Below, in pieces: positions 9,313 to 17,247 of a stretch of 64,000 bases of DNA. The DNA comes from Leeuwenhoekiella palythoae. Lineage in GTDB: Bacteria; Bacteroidota; Bacteroidia; Flavobacteriales; Flavobacteriaceae. The notes beneath the pieces are model-generated. The model saw only the letters and a list, made by a program, of their open reading frames with translations. It was not told where the DNA came from and did not search any database. The translations under genes were made by a program, and so were the position numbers. Where the stretch lies: NCBI RefSeq assembly GCF_900130045.1, contig NZ_FQXT01000002.1, positions 372,001-436,000 on the forward strand. Reading direction: 5' to 3'. Positions within the stretch are counted from its first letter, which is position 1. Each line of letters begins with the position of its first letter.

Positions 9313-9669
9313 ATGGCTAGAGACGAACAACTTAAAGAACGCTGGGAGCAGGTGGTAAGCAAACTATCTGCACGTTTTGCTGATGGTGAGGTCTTAGATC
9401 TCGACGCAATTATTTATCTGATAGGAGTGCAAGAATTGGGCAAGCCAGATAAGCGCTTTAAAAAAGATGATAAGATCAATTTGATGCATATTGCAATTTG
9501 CAGACTTTTAGAACCTTTTGGGTATTATCGTTTTGATTATCAGGATGAAGACGGCTGGCCGCACTATGAAATAATTGAGCCATTACCCGCCTTAAAAGCT
9601 GGTGAGCAATCTTTGCTCATGAAAGAGGCCATCGTACAGTATTTTCTAGAGAAAGAACTCGTTCAATAA
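9313..9669 (+). CDS. Conserved small protein of unknown function
   Basis: 118 residues if started at ATG 9313 (MARDEQLKERW). An upstream in-frame ATG at 9271 is possible but would read through a good TATATTTG promoter box, so I prefer the inner start. The product is soluble, mixed alpha/beta and acidic. It has no signal peptide or membrane helix. Notable segments are DLDAIIYLIGVQELG and a tyrosine/aspartate-rich middle (GYYRFDYQDEDGWPHYE). I do not recognise a named domain. It sits upstream of a membrane-hydrolase gene on the same strand, 23 bases away, so the two are probably co-transcribed. Confidence 0.7.
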   Translation: MARDEQLKERWEQVVSKLSARFADGEVLDLDAIIYLIGVQELGKPDKRFKKDDKINLMHIAICRLLEPFGYYRFDYQDEDGWPHYEIIEPLPALKAGEQSLLMKEAIVQYFLEKELVQ

Positions 9670-9692
9670 ACTTTTTTTGCGGTTTTAAGGCT

Positions 9693-10388
9693 ATGTTGCT
9701 AAGCATTTTACAAGAGCTGTTCCCTAATGATACGGGACCTATTTACAAAGAAACCATAGCCGGGCGCTTTCCGGTGGAGCCGTTTAATACCTACAGCAAT
9801 CTTATTTTTTTGTTTATCGTGGTTTATTTTGGGATCAAAATTTACCGCAAGCCTAAAAAACAATGGTTTTTAATGATCGCCTTGCCGTTCATTTTTATTG
9901 GCTACGTGGGCGGAACGCTCTATCACGGGTTGCGCAACGAAGAAGCTTGGCTTTTGCTGGATTGGGTTCCTATTCGCGGACTGAGCTTTGCAGCTTTGCT
10001 TTATTTCATTTTTAAATGGCAAGACACCTGGGGCAAACGCTTGATTTTTGTTTTAAGCATAGGCTTGGCATTTATAGGCTTAAGATATTTACCGTTGCCT
10101 AAGCAATTAGAACATAGCATCGGGTATTTGATCAGTGCATTAAGCATTCTAATCCCAATTTTGGGCTACCTCATAAAAACCAAATGGCGCTATGCAAAAT
10201 CGGCTTTAACCGCTTTTGTGATTTTTGGTTTTGCCGTTTTGTTTAGAGTGCTGGACAACCGTCTGGATTTTGAGTTCTTCTGGATGGGAACGCACTGGCT
10301 CTGGCATATTTTTGGCGGAACCGCTGTATTTTTTATTCTGCAATATATTTACAGGGACAACAAAGCCCAAGCCGCCGATATTTCATAA
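9693..10388 (+). CDS. CREST/ceramidase-like integral membrane hydrolase
   Basis: 231 residues with seven or so hydrophobic helices. Three spaced motifs match the CREST superfamily of membrane metal hydrolases (alkaline ceramidase, PAQR receptors, Per1). These are an E-x-x-N-x-x-S element in EPFNTYSN near residue 30, a GGTLYHG element near 72, and the paired histidines HWLWH near 203. In that superfamily these side chains hold a zinc ion used for amide hydrolysis of lipids. The substrate here is unknown. Sphingolipid or N-acyl amino lipid turnover is plausible in Bacteroidota but is inference. It follows the small gene at 9313 by 23 bases. Confidence 0.65.
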   Translation: MLLSILQELFPNDTGPIYKETIAGRFPVEPFNTYSNLIFLFIVVYFGIKIYRKPKKQWFLMIALPFIFIGYVGGTLYHGLRNEEAWLLLDWVPIRGLSFAALLYFIFKWQDTWGKRLIFVLSIGLAFIGLRYLPLPKQLEHSIGYLISALSILIPILGYLIKTKWRYAKSALTAFVIFGFAVLFRVLDNRLDFEFFWMGTHWLWHIFGGTAVFFILQYIYRDNKAQAADIS

Positions 10389-10393
10389 ATTTG
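10386..10393 (+). promoter_or_regulatory. Candidate -7 box for pheS
   Basis: TAAATTTG matches TAnnTTTG and straddles the stop codon of the preceding gene (stop ends 10388). It would give a leader of about 100 bases before the pheS ATG at 10503. No recognised riboswitch or T-box element is visible in that leader. Confidence 0.4.
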
Positions 10394-10502
10394 TGCCTCT
10401 GATACACTGGTCATTTTTTTTGAAGAATGTCAGTTGCTCAGGGAAATTTTGATAAGGCCGGTGGGCAGCATACAATAACCCAAAAGGGATTCAATTAGCA
10501 TT

Positions 10503-11519
10503 ATGTTAGATAAAATTAAGGAGCTTATTAGCGAAGCTGAAGCATTTACGGCGAGTTCGCTTGATGAAGTAGAAGCTTTTAGAATTAAATTTTTAGGAAA
10601 AAAAGGACTTTTCAATCAGTATTTTTCTGAATTTAAGAACATTCCTAACGAGCAAAAGAAAGCTTTTGGTCAAACGATGAACCAATTAAAAACTACGGTT
10701 CAGGATAAGATTGACACCTTAAAATCGGGTCTGGAATCGGCTGAAGAGCAAAGTGTTTACGGCGATCTTACACGTCCCGGAGATGCGATCACTTTAGGTT
10801 CACGCCACCCCATTTCTATTGTCAAGAATCAGATCATTGATATTTTTTCCAGAATAGGTTTTGATGTTTCAGAAGGACCGGAAATTGAAGATGACTGGCA
10901 CAATTTCACCGCATTAAACCTCCCGGAACATCACCCGGCGCGTGATATGCAGGATACGTTTTTCATTCAGACTAATCCTGATGTCTTATTGCGTACGCAT
11001 ACTTCATCTGTACAAGTGCGTTATATGGAAGCAAACAAGCCACCCATACGCACCATTTCTCCTGGTAGAGTTTTTCGTAATGAGGCGATTTCAGCGCGTT
11101 CTCACTGCTTTTTTCATCAGGTTGAAGGTTTGTACATCGACAAAGATGTTTCGTTTGCAGACCTTAAGCAAACGCTTCAGCATTTTACCACAGAAATGTT
11201 TGGGAAGAGTAAAATTCGGTTAAGACCTTCTTACTTCCCGTTTACTGAGCCTAGTGCCGAAGTAGATGTGTATTGGGGCTTGGAGACCGAAACCGATTAT
11301 AGAATGACCAAAGGAACCGGTTGGTTAGAGATTATGGGCTGCGGGATGGTAGACCCTAATGTGCTTGAAAACTGTGGTATTGACTCTAAAGAATACAGCG
11401 GTTTTGCCTTTGGTATGGGTATTGACCGTATCGCCTTATTATTACATCAAATCTCAGATATTCGTCTGTTAAGTGAAAATGACTTACGCTTCTTAAATCA
11501 GTTTAAAAGCGCTTTATAA
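10503..11519 (+). CDS. pheS: Phenylalanyl-tRNA synthetase alpha subunit
   Basis: 338 residues, full length. It has the N-terminal coiled-coil tRNA-binding arm (about 1-90) and the class II catalytic core: motif 2 around [21 protein letters not shown] and motif 3 in [13 protein letters not shown] near residue 305. It charges tRNA-Phe as an alpha2-beta2 enzyme. The beta subunit gene (pheT) is not next to it in this window, which is common in Bacteroidota. Twelve bases after the stop comes a 55-codon membrane peptide gene. Confidence 0.97.
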   Translation: MLDKIKELISEAEAFTASSLDEVEAFRIKFLGKKGLFNQYFSEFKNIPNEQKKAFGQTMNQLKTTVQDKIDTLKSGLESAEEQSVYGDLTRPGDAITLGSRHPISIVKNQIIDIFSRIGFDVSEGPEIEDDWHNFTALNLPEHHPARDMQDTFFIQTNPDVLLRTHTSSVQVRYMEANKPPIRTISPGRVFRNEAISARSHCFFHQVEGLYIDKDVSFADLKQTLQHFTTEMFGKSKIRLRPSYFPFTEPSAEVDVYWGLETETDYRMTKGTGWLEIMGCGMVDPNVLENCGIDSKEYSGFAFGMGIDRIALLLHQISDIRLLSENDLRFLNQFKSAL

Positions 11520-11531
11520 TCCATCTAGGCT

Positions 11532-11699
11532 ATGAAAAAATATGTAGTTATCGCCGTACTTCTAATCGCTCTTGCGCTTGTCGCGTATCTTACGTTTGTG
11601 ATCGCAGCGATTAAGATCATCATTGGTAGTATTTTCTTAGGAATTATGGCGATCGCTATTCTTGCGCTTTGGATTATGTGGAAGGTTAACGACGACTAA
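11532..11699 (+). CDS. Small two-helix membrane protein (55 aa)
   Basis: A short gene easily missed. The ATG at 11532 lies 12 bases after pheS and the TAA ends at 11699, 2 bases before the next gene. The 55-residue product opens MKKYVVIAVLLIALALVAYL, has two hydrophobic helices (about 4-26 and 29-50) and ends in the charged tail WKVNDD. The tight packing between pheS and the 11702 gene supports a real coding sequence in one transcript. I do not recognise the family and assign no function. Confidence 0.65.
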   Translation: MKKYVVIAVLLIALALVAYLTFVIAAIKIIIGSIFLGIMAIAILALWIMWKVNDD

Positions 11700-11701
11700 T
11701 C

Positions 11702-12097
11702 ATGAAAAAAGACATCATAATACCTGAAGTTGAAGGGGTGTACGTCGCAGCGGTAAAAGAGTTTAATGAAACACATCGCACCAATGACTGGAATGCATAT
11801 CTCATTAATGATACCGGCGAACCTCTAGAAATGGTTTTGATCGTATCTAAAGGCTATAGCGCTAAACAGACGACCAGCCAAATGCGACACAAGTTGCAGA
11901 CCTTACCGGCAAAAGCATTTGCCAAGATCGAGTTTATTGAAGATAGCGTACTTAAACTTACTAATGAGTTTGCGGTAACCTTTTTTAAAAACGGAAAACT
12001 CTTTGACAAGAAGTTCATTTTTCCGGCAAATAGTATTCAAGATAGCAAGGCGGGACCTTTGCCTTCTATGCTTAAAGAAGGCGTTCTAGCCGAATGA
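11702..12097 (+). CDS. Conserved hypothetical cytoplasmic protein
   Basis: 131 residues, soluble, without signal peptide. The N-terminus reads MKKDIIIPEVEGVYVAAVKE. The middle (YLINDTGEPLEMVLIVSKGY) looks like a beta-sandwich strand pattern. I know proteins like this as uncharacterised Flavobacteriia proteins and cannot name a domain. It is last in the run pheS - small membrane peptide - this gene, with 2 bases between it and the peptide gene, and it meets gpsA tail to tail with only one base between the stops. Confidence 0.7.
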   Translation: MKKDIIIPEVEGVYVAAVKEFNETHRTNDWNAYLINDTGEPLEMVLIVSKGYSAKQTTSQMRHKLQTLPAKAFAKIEFIEDSVLKLTNEFAVTFFKNGKLFDKKFIFPANSIQDSKAGPLPSMLKEGVLAE

Positions 12098-12098
12098 T

Positions 12099-13088
12099 TT
12101 AAGTAAGTTTTTCGGTTAATTTTTTAAAGGTACTTTTGGGATCTTTCCCTTTGTAAAGCACGTTATAAACAGCATTTATTATCGGGGTTTTGGCGCCCAA
12201 CTCCTGATTGATCTTAAAAGCACTTTCGGCAGCATAATAACCTTCAGCAACCATACTCATTTCCATCTGAGCACTTTTAACGGTATATCCTTTACCAATC
12301 ATATTTCCAAACATTCTATTTCGGCTAAATACAGAATAGCCCGTAACGAGCAAATCTCCTAAATACGCCGAATCATTGATGTTTCGCTTCATTTTATGCA
12401 CTTTCTTGATGAACTTTTTCATCTCTCTAATGGCATTGCTCATTAGCACGCTCTGAAAGTTATCACCGTAACCCAAGCCGTGAGCAATTCCGGCGGCTAT
12501 GGCGTAGATATTTTTAAGCATTGCGGCGTATTCTGTACCTATGGTGTCGTCGCTTATCGTGGTATTGATATACCAACTTTTAAGGTGATCTGCGACTACC
12601 TGGGCGTGTTGCTCGTCTGCACAAGCGATGGTAAGGTAGGATAGTCGTTCTAAAGCGACTTCCTCGGCGTGACAAGGACCGGTGATCACTCCGATATTTT
12701 CAAATGGAATATCATATTTATGGTGAAAATGCGCTCCAACGATCTGACCGGTTTCCGGTACGATCCCTTTTATGGCCGAAAAAATGATCTTACCCTTAAA
12801 ACTTGCGGTCACTTTTTCAAGCTCCTTTCCTACAAAAGCAGAAGGCACGGCAAAAATGAGGTAATCTGCATAGGCGATGATTTCGTTGATGTCATTACTC
12901 AGTTTTAAATGAGCAGTATCAAACTCTACAGCGCTTAGATAATTGGGGTTATGTTTTTCTTTTTTTAGATGTTCTAAAGCATATACACTGCGCATATACC
13001 AGCCTACTTCTTCTAAGTTTTCAGTAAGCATTTTTACGATCGCAGTTGCCCAGCTTCCGCCGCCGATAACACCAAATTTTAAAGACAT
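12099..13088 (-). CDS. gpsA: NAD(P)H-dependent glycerol-3-phosphate dehydrogenase
   Basis: 329 residues. The Rossmann loop GVIGGGSWATAIVKML opens the protein. The catalytic lysine sits in the conserved EYAAMLKNIYAIAAGIAHGLGYGDN region (about residue 190), and AVPSAFV is the expected NAD-contact loop near 85. It reduces dihydroxyacetone phosphate to sn-glycerol 3-phosphate, the backbone for phospholipids, in the cytoplasm. Transcribed alone; promoter must lie in the 305-base gap upstream. Confidence 0.96.
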   Translation of the reverse strand: MSLKFGVIGGGSWATAIVKMLTENLEEVGWYMRSVYALEHLKKEKHNPNYLSAVEFDTAHLKLSNDINEIIAYADYLIFAVPSAFVGKELEKVTASFKGKIIFSAIKGIVPETGQIVGAHFHHKYDIPFENIGVITGPCHAEEVALERLSYLTIACADEQHAQVVADHLKSWYINTTISDDTIGTEYAAMLKNIYAIAAGIAHGLGYGDNFQSVLMSNAIREMKKFIKKVHKMKRNINDSAYLGDLLVTGYSVFSRNRMFGNMIGKGYTVKSAQMEMSMVAEGYYAAESAFKINQELGAKTPIINAVYNVLYKGKDPKSTFKKLTEKLT

Positions 13089-13393
13089 ATTATTTTATTT
13101 TTCTGTAGGTACAGAATTATTTTTCAATTTATGAAGGCATTTGTAAAGCCTTATAAAACCTCAGTTTTAGGGCTGTTTTGCCTCTTTCAAAGATACTCAT
13201 TTTAGAAGGCTCGTAAAATGCTGAAAGTCACTTTAGTATTTTTTTGGCACGCGGTTTGGATATGTTAAAATGCAATTCTACAGCTCTGACGTCACCGCTA
13301 AGAATTTTAATTGACATCGCTCAAAGACATTTTTCCGAGGGCTGTTTAATCTGAATGTATTCAGAACATATTCATCTTTAAAACCGAACGATT
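13089..13393. other. 305-base divergent intergenic region
   Basis: Divergent promoters of gpsA (minus) and the lipoprotein gene at 13394 (plus) must lie here. The only recognisable element is a near-consensus sigma-54 site at 13244-13260. A 30-codon open frame at 13262 is not supported by composition or spacing. I see no RNA gene or repeat copy. Confidence 0.4.
13244..13260 (+). promoter_or_regulatory. Possible sigma-54 promoter
   Basis: TTGGCACGCGGTTTGGA fits the sigma-54 pattern TGGCACG-N4-TTG with the -24 element perfect and GG in place of GC at -12. It would start transcription about 13271, giving a leader of roughly 120 bases to the gene at 13394. No sigma-54 activator gene is in the window. 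Confidence 0.3.
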
Positions 13394-14314
13394 ATGAGAA
13401 CGATAAAATTACTTAGTGCCTATTTTTTAATGCTTGCCGTATTTACCTCGTGCTACACTGATGTATTTATCGAGGACGATCTTGCAACACCTGTGGCGCC
13501 GCTATCTTCAGTGCTAGCGGATTATGAGTTGTGGTATGTAGATATTGATCAAACACAAGGCAATGGGAGCATCCCTTTTATGGATAAGGCCTTTACCTTT
13601 TCTTTCCTCAACGGAACCGTAATGGCTAATAATAACCTCGCCGGAATTGGCGATCAGGGCAGTGGTTTTGGTATCGAGGTGGGCTATTATGATGTTTTTG
13701 ACTACGATCTAGACATAAGTCACGATATTGATGGTTTCTATTCATTTGAGGTTTCCCTGCTTTCTAATAATGCGATCGAACTGTATAATCGATATACTAA
13801 TACGTCGTATGTCTTGATAGGTTATCAACGAAGCAATTTTGATTATGATCGCTTGTTTTATGACAACATTCATTTTTTCTTGCAGGAATATGCAGTTTGG
13901 GAAAAGGTTCATACCAGCCTAAGTGGAACCTCTAATGCGTTTGATGCAGAAAATTACCTGCAGTTCTTACCGGCAAATTCAGGCCTATATTTTAGAAGTT
14001 CGCAAGATCCTAGAGGTAGCTCAACTACTAATTTATATTGGGATTATAGCGGGATTTATGAAGTGAATAATGTCGTTAACAATGCCTATTTAAAAACATT
14101 GACATTAGATTATGACTATTTTGCTAACGAGTATTTTGAACTTTCTATACTTGATGATGCGACTATAGCGCTTTATCATCCTGCTTCAGGGAGTGAGTAT
14201 CGTTTTAGAGGTCGTGGGTATATTCAATACAAAACGCCTTCAGAAGGAAAGAGCAGATTAAAGCAAAGCGAGATCGAACAAAATATTAAGGCGATCAAAG
14301 CGTTAGCCTTATAA
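13394..14314 (+). CDS. Flavobacterial lipoprotein of unknown function
   Basis: 306 residues. The N-terminus is a lipoprotein signal with lipobox FTSC (Cys20). The mature part is rich in Tyr, Asp and Asn and predicted all-beta. The phrase ELWYVDI after the acidic linker (about residue 47) starts the folded part. No catalytic motif is evident. Acidic residues after the acylated cysteine (TDVFIEDD) suggest export to the outer surface by the Bacteroidota lipoprotein export signal; this is inference. It is a single-gene unit followed by a clear terminator. Confidence 0.75.
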   Translation: MRTIKLLSAYFLMLAVFTSCYTDVFIEDDLATPVAPLSSVLADYELWYVDIDQTQGNGSIPFMDKAFTFSFLNGTVMANNNLAGIGDQGSGFGIEVGYYDVFDYDLDISHDIDGFYSFEVSLLSNNAIELYNRYTNTSYVLIGYQRSNFDYDRLFYDNIHFFLQEYAVWEKVHTSLSGTSNAFDAENYLQFLPANSGLYFRSSQDPRGSSTTNLYWDYSGIYEVNNVVNNAYLKTLTLDYDYFANEYFELSILDDATIALYHPASGSEYRFRGRGYIQYKTPSEGKSRLKQSEIEQNIKAIKALAL

Positions 14315-14345
14315 GCAATAAATATTTTTTGGTTGGTTAGTTGAG

Positions 14346-14380
14346 ATCGCCCCGTTGAGTTATTCGCGGGGCGATTTTTT
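14346..14380 (+). terminator. Rho-independent terminator of the 13394 lipoprotein gene
   Basis: A 9-bp GC-rich stem (ATCGCCCCG at 14346-14354 with CGGGGCGAT at 14367-14375), a 12-base loop, and a run of T's. Confidence 0.85.
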
Positions 14381-14505
14381 GGGCGTTGCTTAATGGTAGT
14401 CACTGCAAAAACATTCACATAGTTTTAAAGTCCAATACATAAAGGGTTAAATAGGTATTTTGTAAATTGAATCTTTAAAACTAAGACTAACTTAAGAATA
14501 AAAAC

Positions 14506-15000
14506 ATGGGATTATTTTCATTTATTAAAAATGCCGGAGCAAAAATAGGTATTGGTAAAAGCACTGCCGAAGAAGCTGCCGAAAAGAAAGCTGAGGCTGC
14601 TGCAGCCGCTGCTGCTGCAACCAAAAAGGCAGAAGCTTCGCTTAAAGAAACTGTTGCAGATTTAGGTCTTGAAGTTGAAGGGCTAGATATTAAGATTGAC
14701 GGAGAAACCGCAACGGTAACCGGTAAAGCAAAAGATCAGGCAACTAAAGAAAAGGTAGTACTTGTTGTAGGTAATGTAGACGGAATCGCTCAAGTTGATG
14801 ATCAAATGAGTGTAGAGCATAAAGAGCCTGAGGCACAGTTTCACACCGTAGTTTCTGGTGATACACTTAGTAAAATCGCTAAAAAGTTCTACGGAAACGC
14901 TATGAAATACCCTGTGATTTTTGAAGCAAACAAACCAATGCTAAAAGATCCAGACAAGATCTATCCGGGGCAAATGCTTAGAATTCCAAATTTGGATTAA
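14506..15000 (+). CDS. kbp: Kbp-like BON-LysM protein
   Basis: 164 residues: an N-terminal MGLFSFIKNAGAKIG helix, an Ala/Lys/Glu coiled stretch (18-45), a BON domain (about 48-105), and a LysM domain (about 112-163) ending in the conserved PDKIYPGQMLRIP. The order and both ends match E. coli Kbp (YgaU), a cytoplasmic K+-binding protein needed at high potassium. There is no signal peptide, consistent with Kbp rather than a cell-wall hydrolase. The Ala-rich insert is longer than in E. coli. Mono-cistronic, followed by a perfect terminator. Confidence 0.88.
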   Translation: MGLFSFIKNAGAKIGIGKSTAEEAAEKKAEAAAAAAAATKKAEASLKETVADLGLEVEGLDIKIDGETATVTGKAKDQATKEKVVLVVGNVDGIAQVDDQMSVEHKEPEAQFHTVVSGDTLSKIAKKFYGNAMKYPVIFEANKPMLKDPDKIYPGQMLRIPNLD

Positions 15001-15015
15001 GCATTATACGATCTC

Positions 15016-15053
15016 AAAAAAAAGGGCTTCAATATTACTGAAGCCCTTTTTTT
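15016..15053. terminator. Bidirectional terminator between kbp and nadD
   Basis: Eight A's, an 8-bp stem (GGGCTTCA / TGAAGCCC), a 7-base loop, and seven T's. It serves both convergent genes. Confidence 0.9.
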
Positions 15054-15104
15054 ATGTGTGCCATCGTAGAGAACAAAACCCACGAAGTAATTTTTTTGAT
15101 GTGG

Positions 15105-15683
15105 TTATCTGTAAAAATTCATTTGATCTATATAAATCCATACCGAATGTGGTAGTAGCGGGCGGCAGTTTTTACCGGCTTTGATCGCTTTGCGTATGGC
15201 AGTTGAAGATATCTCTACCACAGGTGCATCAACCACGTGCACGTTAGGGTGAGCAAGCAACTCAGGTTTAGTCTCTTGTTCCCCTATACGAGGATATACA
15301 TAGATCTCGTGACGTTCTAAAATAACCTCGTAGTTTTTCCACTTGTGCAAGGTGCGCAAATTATCTTCTCCCATAATCAAGCAAAACTCATGCTGGGGGT
15401 ATTTTTCTTGCAGATGTGCAAGTGTATTTGAAGTATAATTGGGTTGGGGTAGATTAAATTCTATTGTGCTTGCTTCAATCTTTGGATATTCTTCAACAGC
15501 TTCAAGAACCAACTGATACCGGTGATTATTATCAAGTAATGTCTTTTTTTTCTTAAACGGGTTGTGCGGCGTAATGACCATCCAGATCTTGTCAAGATCG
15601 CTATATTCAGCAAAGTGATTTGCGATAATCAAGTGCCCTATATGCACCGGATTGAATGTGCCAAAATAAAGCCCGATTTTCAT
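15105..15683 (-). CDS. nadD: Nicotinate-nucleotide adenylyltransferase
   Basis: 192 residues. The nucleotidyltransferase signature GTFNPVHIGHL lies at residues 8-18, and the second motif ISSTAIRKAI near 158. It adenylylates nicotinate mononucleotide in NAD synthesis. It is the last of three genes (yicC-gmk-nadD) on the minus strand, starting one base after the gmk stop. Length and motifs are normal. Confidence 0.96.
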   Translation of the reverse strand: MKIGLYFGTFNPVHIGHLIIANHFAEYSDLDKIWMVITPHNPFKKKKTLLDNNHRYQLVLEAVEEYPKIEASTIEFNLPQPNYTSNTLAHLQEKYPQHEFCLIMGEDNLRTLHKWKNYEVILERHEIYVYPRIGEQETKPELLAHPNVHVVDAPVVEISSTAIRKAIKAGKNCRPLLPHSVWIYIDQMNFYR

Positions 15684-15684
15684 A

Positions 15685-16260
15685 TTACGCGTTGATGTGC
15701 TTGGTTACAAGTTCGTAAGCTTCAGCAAGCGCAGTATCCAGATCATTATTTTCTATGATATAATCAAACTGCGGAGCGGTAGCAAGTTCAATACTGGCCT
15801 TGGCAACACGCATATTGATACGGTCTTCACTTTCGGTTTTACGCTTTTTTAATCTGATCTTTAATTCTTCGATACTCGGTGGTTTTACAAAAACAGCTAA
15901 GGTACGCTCAGGATACAGCTTTTTGATGTCTAAACCGCCCACAACATCAATGTCAAAAATAACGTGCTTACCTTCTTTCCAGATGCGCTCTACTTCGCTT
16001 TTTAAGGTTCCGTAGAAATTGTCGCGATAGACTTCTTCCCATTCCAAAAATTCATCTTCCTTGATGCGACGTTTGAATTCTTTAAGCGAAAGAAAATAAT
16101 AATCAACGCCGTCTTTTTCAGTAGGTCTGGGCTCGCGAGAAGCCGCCGAAATACTAAACTCTAGATTAAGTTCTTTTTTCTCCAGAAGCCATCTTACGAT
16201 AGTAGTTTTGCCACTTCCGCTAGGTGCAGAAAAAACGATGAGTTTACCCGTATCAGCCAT
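15685..16260 (-). CDS. gmk: Guanylate kinase
   Basis: 191 residues. The P-loop APSGSGKTT is at 11-19. The GMP-binding region SREPRPTEKDGVDYYF and lid residues (RLKKRKTESEDRINMR) are present. It phosphorylates GMP to GDP. It is co-transcribed between yicC and nadD with one-base gaps, so the three are a tight operon. Confidence 0.97.
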   Translation of the reverse strand: MADTGKLIVFSAPSGSGKTTIVRWLLEKKELNLEFSISAASREPRPTEKDGVDYYFLSLKEFKRRIKEDEFLEWEEVYRDNFYGTLKSEVERIWKEGKHVIFDIDVVGGLDIKKLYPERTLAVFVKPPSIEELKIRLKKRKTESEDRINMRVAKASIELATAPQFDYIIENNDLDTALAEAYELVTKHINA

Positions 16261-16261
16261 T

Positions 16262-17122
16262 TTAAAGTACGTTTAAAAGTTGTTCTTTGATCTTCTCCAG
16301 TTCGTCTTTCATACGCACAACAACCTGTTGCATAGGTGCATAATTAGATTTTGAACCTATAGTGTTGATCTCACGTCCCATTTCCTGACTGATAAAAGCC
16401 AGTTTTTTACCATTAGAATCAGCAGAATCCAGAGATTTTTGAAAGTATTTTAGGTGATTGCTAAGACGTACTTTTTCTTCGGTGATGTCGTATTTCTCTA
16501 AGTAGTAGGTGAGTTCTTGTTCAAAACGATTCTCATCAACTTCTGTCTTTAGATCGCTCACCGCTTTGGTTAGACGCTGGCGTACACCGGTCATCCGTTC
16601 CGGATCTAGAGTGATCACTTCATCAAGATTAGTCGCGATGTTTTTTATGCGTAATTCAAAGTCTTTTTTAAGCGCCTTGCCTTCGTCTACACGATAGGTG
16701 TCAATAGCGTTGAGCGCTTCTTCTACACCAGCAAGAATAGATTTATACTCCTCGTCATCAATCTCATCGCGTTCGGTTTTAAGCGCATCAGGAAGGCGGG
16801 TAGCGATTTTTAGCAATTCGATATCAGCTGCATCTGGAGTAACCTCACGCAGTTGTTTCATATATTGTTTAACCACATCTGCATTGATCGAGCTGCTGGT
16901 TTCTTCGCCATTAAGCTCAACATAAAGACTAAAGTCTATTTTACCACGCTCGAGTCTCTGAGCAACCAAGTTGCGTAGCTCCAGTTCTTTCTCTCTGTAA
17001 AAAGAAGGAATCCTCGCGTTTAGATCTTGATTTTTACTGTTAAGAGACTTAATCTCGATCGTTATTTTTTTTGTGGGCAATTGGGTCACCGATTTCCCAA
17101 AGCCAGTCATAGATTTAATCAT
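16262..17122 (-). CDS. yicC: YicC family endoribonuclease
   Basis: 286 residues, opening MIKSMTGFGK, which is the hallmark start of YicC proteins. The conserved C-terminal block EMGREINTIGSKSNYAPMQQVVVRMKDELEKIKEQ is complete. E. coli YicC is an RNase that helps degrade small RNAs. The pairing yicC-gmk is widespread in bacteria. First gene of the yicC-gmk-nadD operon; no promoter box recognised in the 125-base gap. Confidence 0.93.
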   Translation of the reverse strand: MIKSMTGFGKSVTQLPTKKITIEIKSLNSKNQDLNARIPSFYREKELELRNLVAQRLERGKIDFSLYVELNGEETSSSINADVVKQYMKQLREVTPDAADIELLKIATRLPDALKTERDEIDDEEYKSILAGVEEALNAIDTYRVDEGKALKKDFELRIKNIATNLDEVITLDPERMTGVRQRLTKAVSDLKTEVDENRFEQELTYYLEKYDITEEKVRLSNHLKYFQKSLDSADSNGKKLAFISQEMGREINTIGSKSNYAPMQQVVVRMKDELEKIKEQLLNVL

Positions 17123-17197
17123 GCACTTAATTTAAAACGGCAAAGATAGGAAAACCTATTGGGTTGCTCGTGAGGTGTAAGTTTATCCTACAAAAAT

Positions 17198-17225
17198 AAA
17201 ACCCGTAAGCAGGCTTACGGGTTTT
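17198..17225 (-). terminator. Terminator at the end of the sugar-oxidation minus arm
   Basis: Perfect 13-bp inverted repeat (17198-17210 with 17213-17225), read on the minus strand as a GC stem followed by TTTTATTTTT. It lies 22 bases after the stop of the DUF1080 gene. Confidence 0.85.
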
Positions 17226-17247
17226 CAATTCGTTTAGGGAGCATAGC

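Noticed and set aside
13262-13354. 30-codon frame in the gpsA/lipoprotein gap
   Set aside because: No Shine-Dalgarno or family likeness; lies where the leader of the next gene should be.
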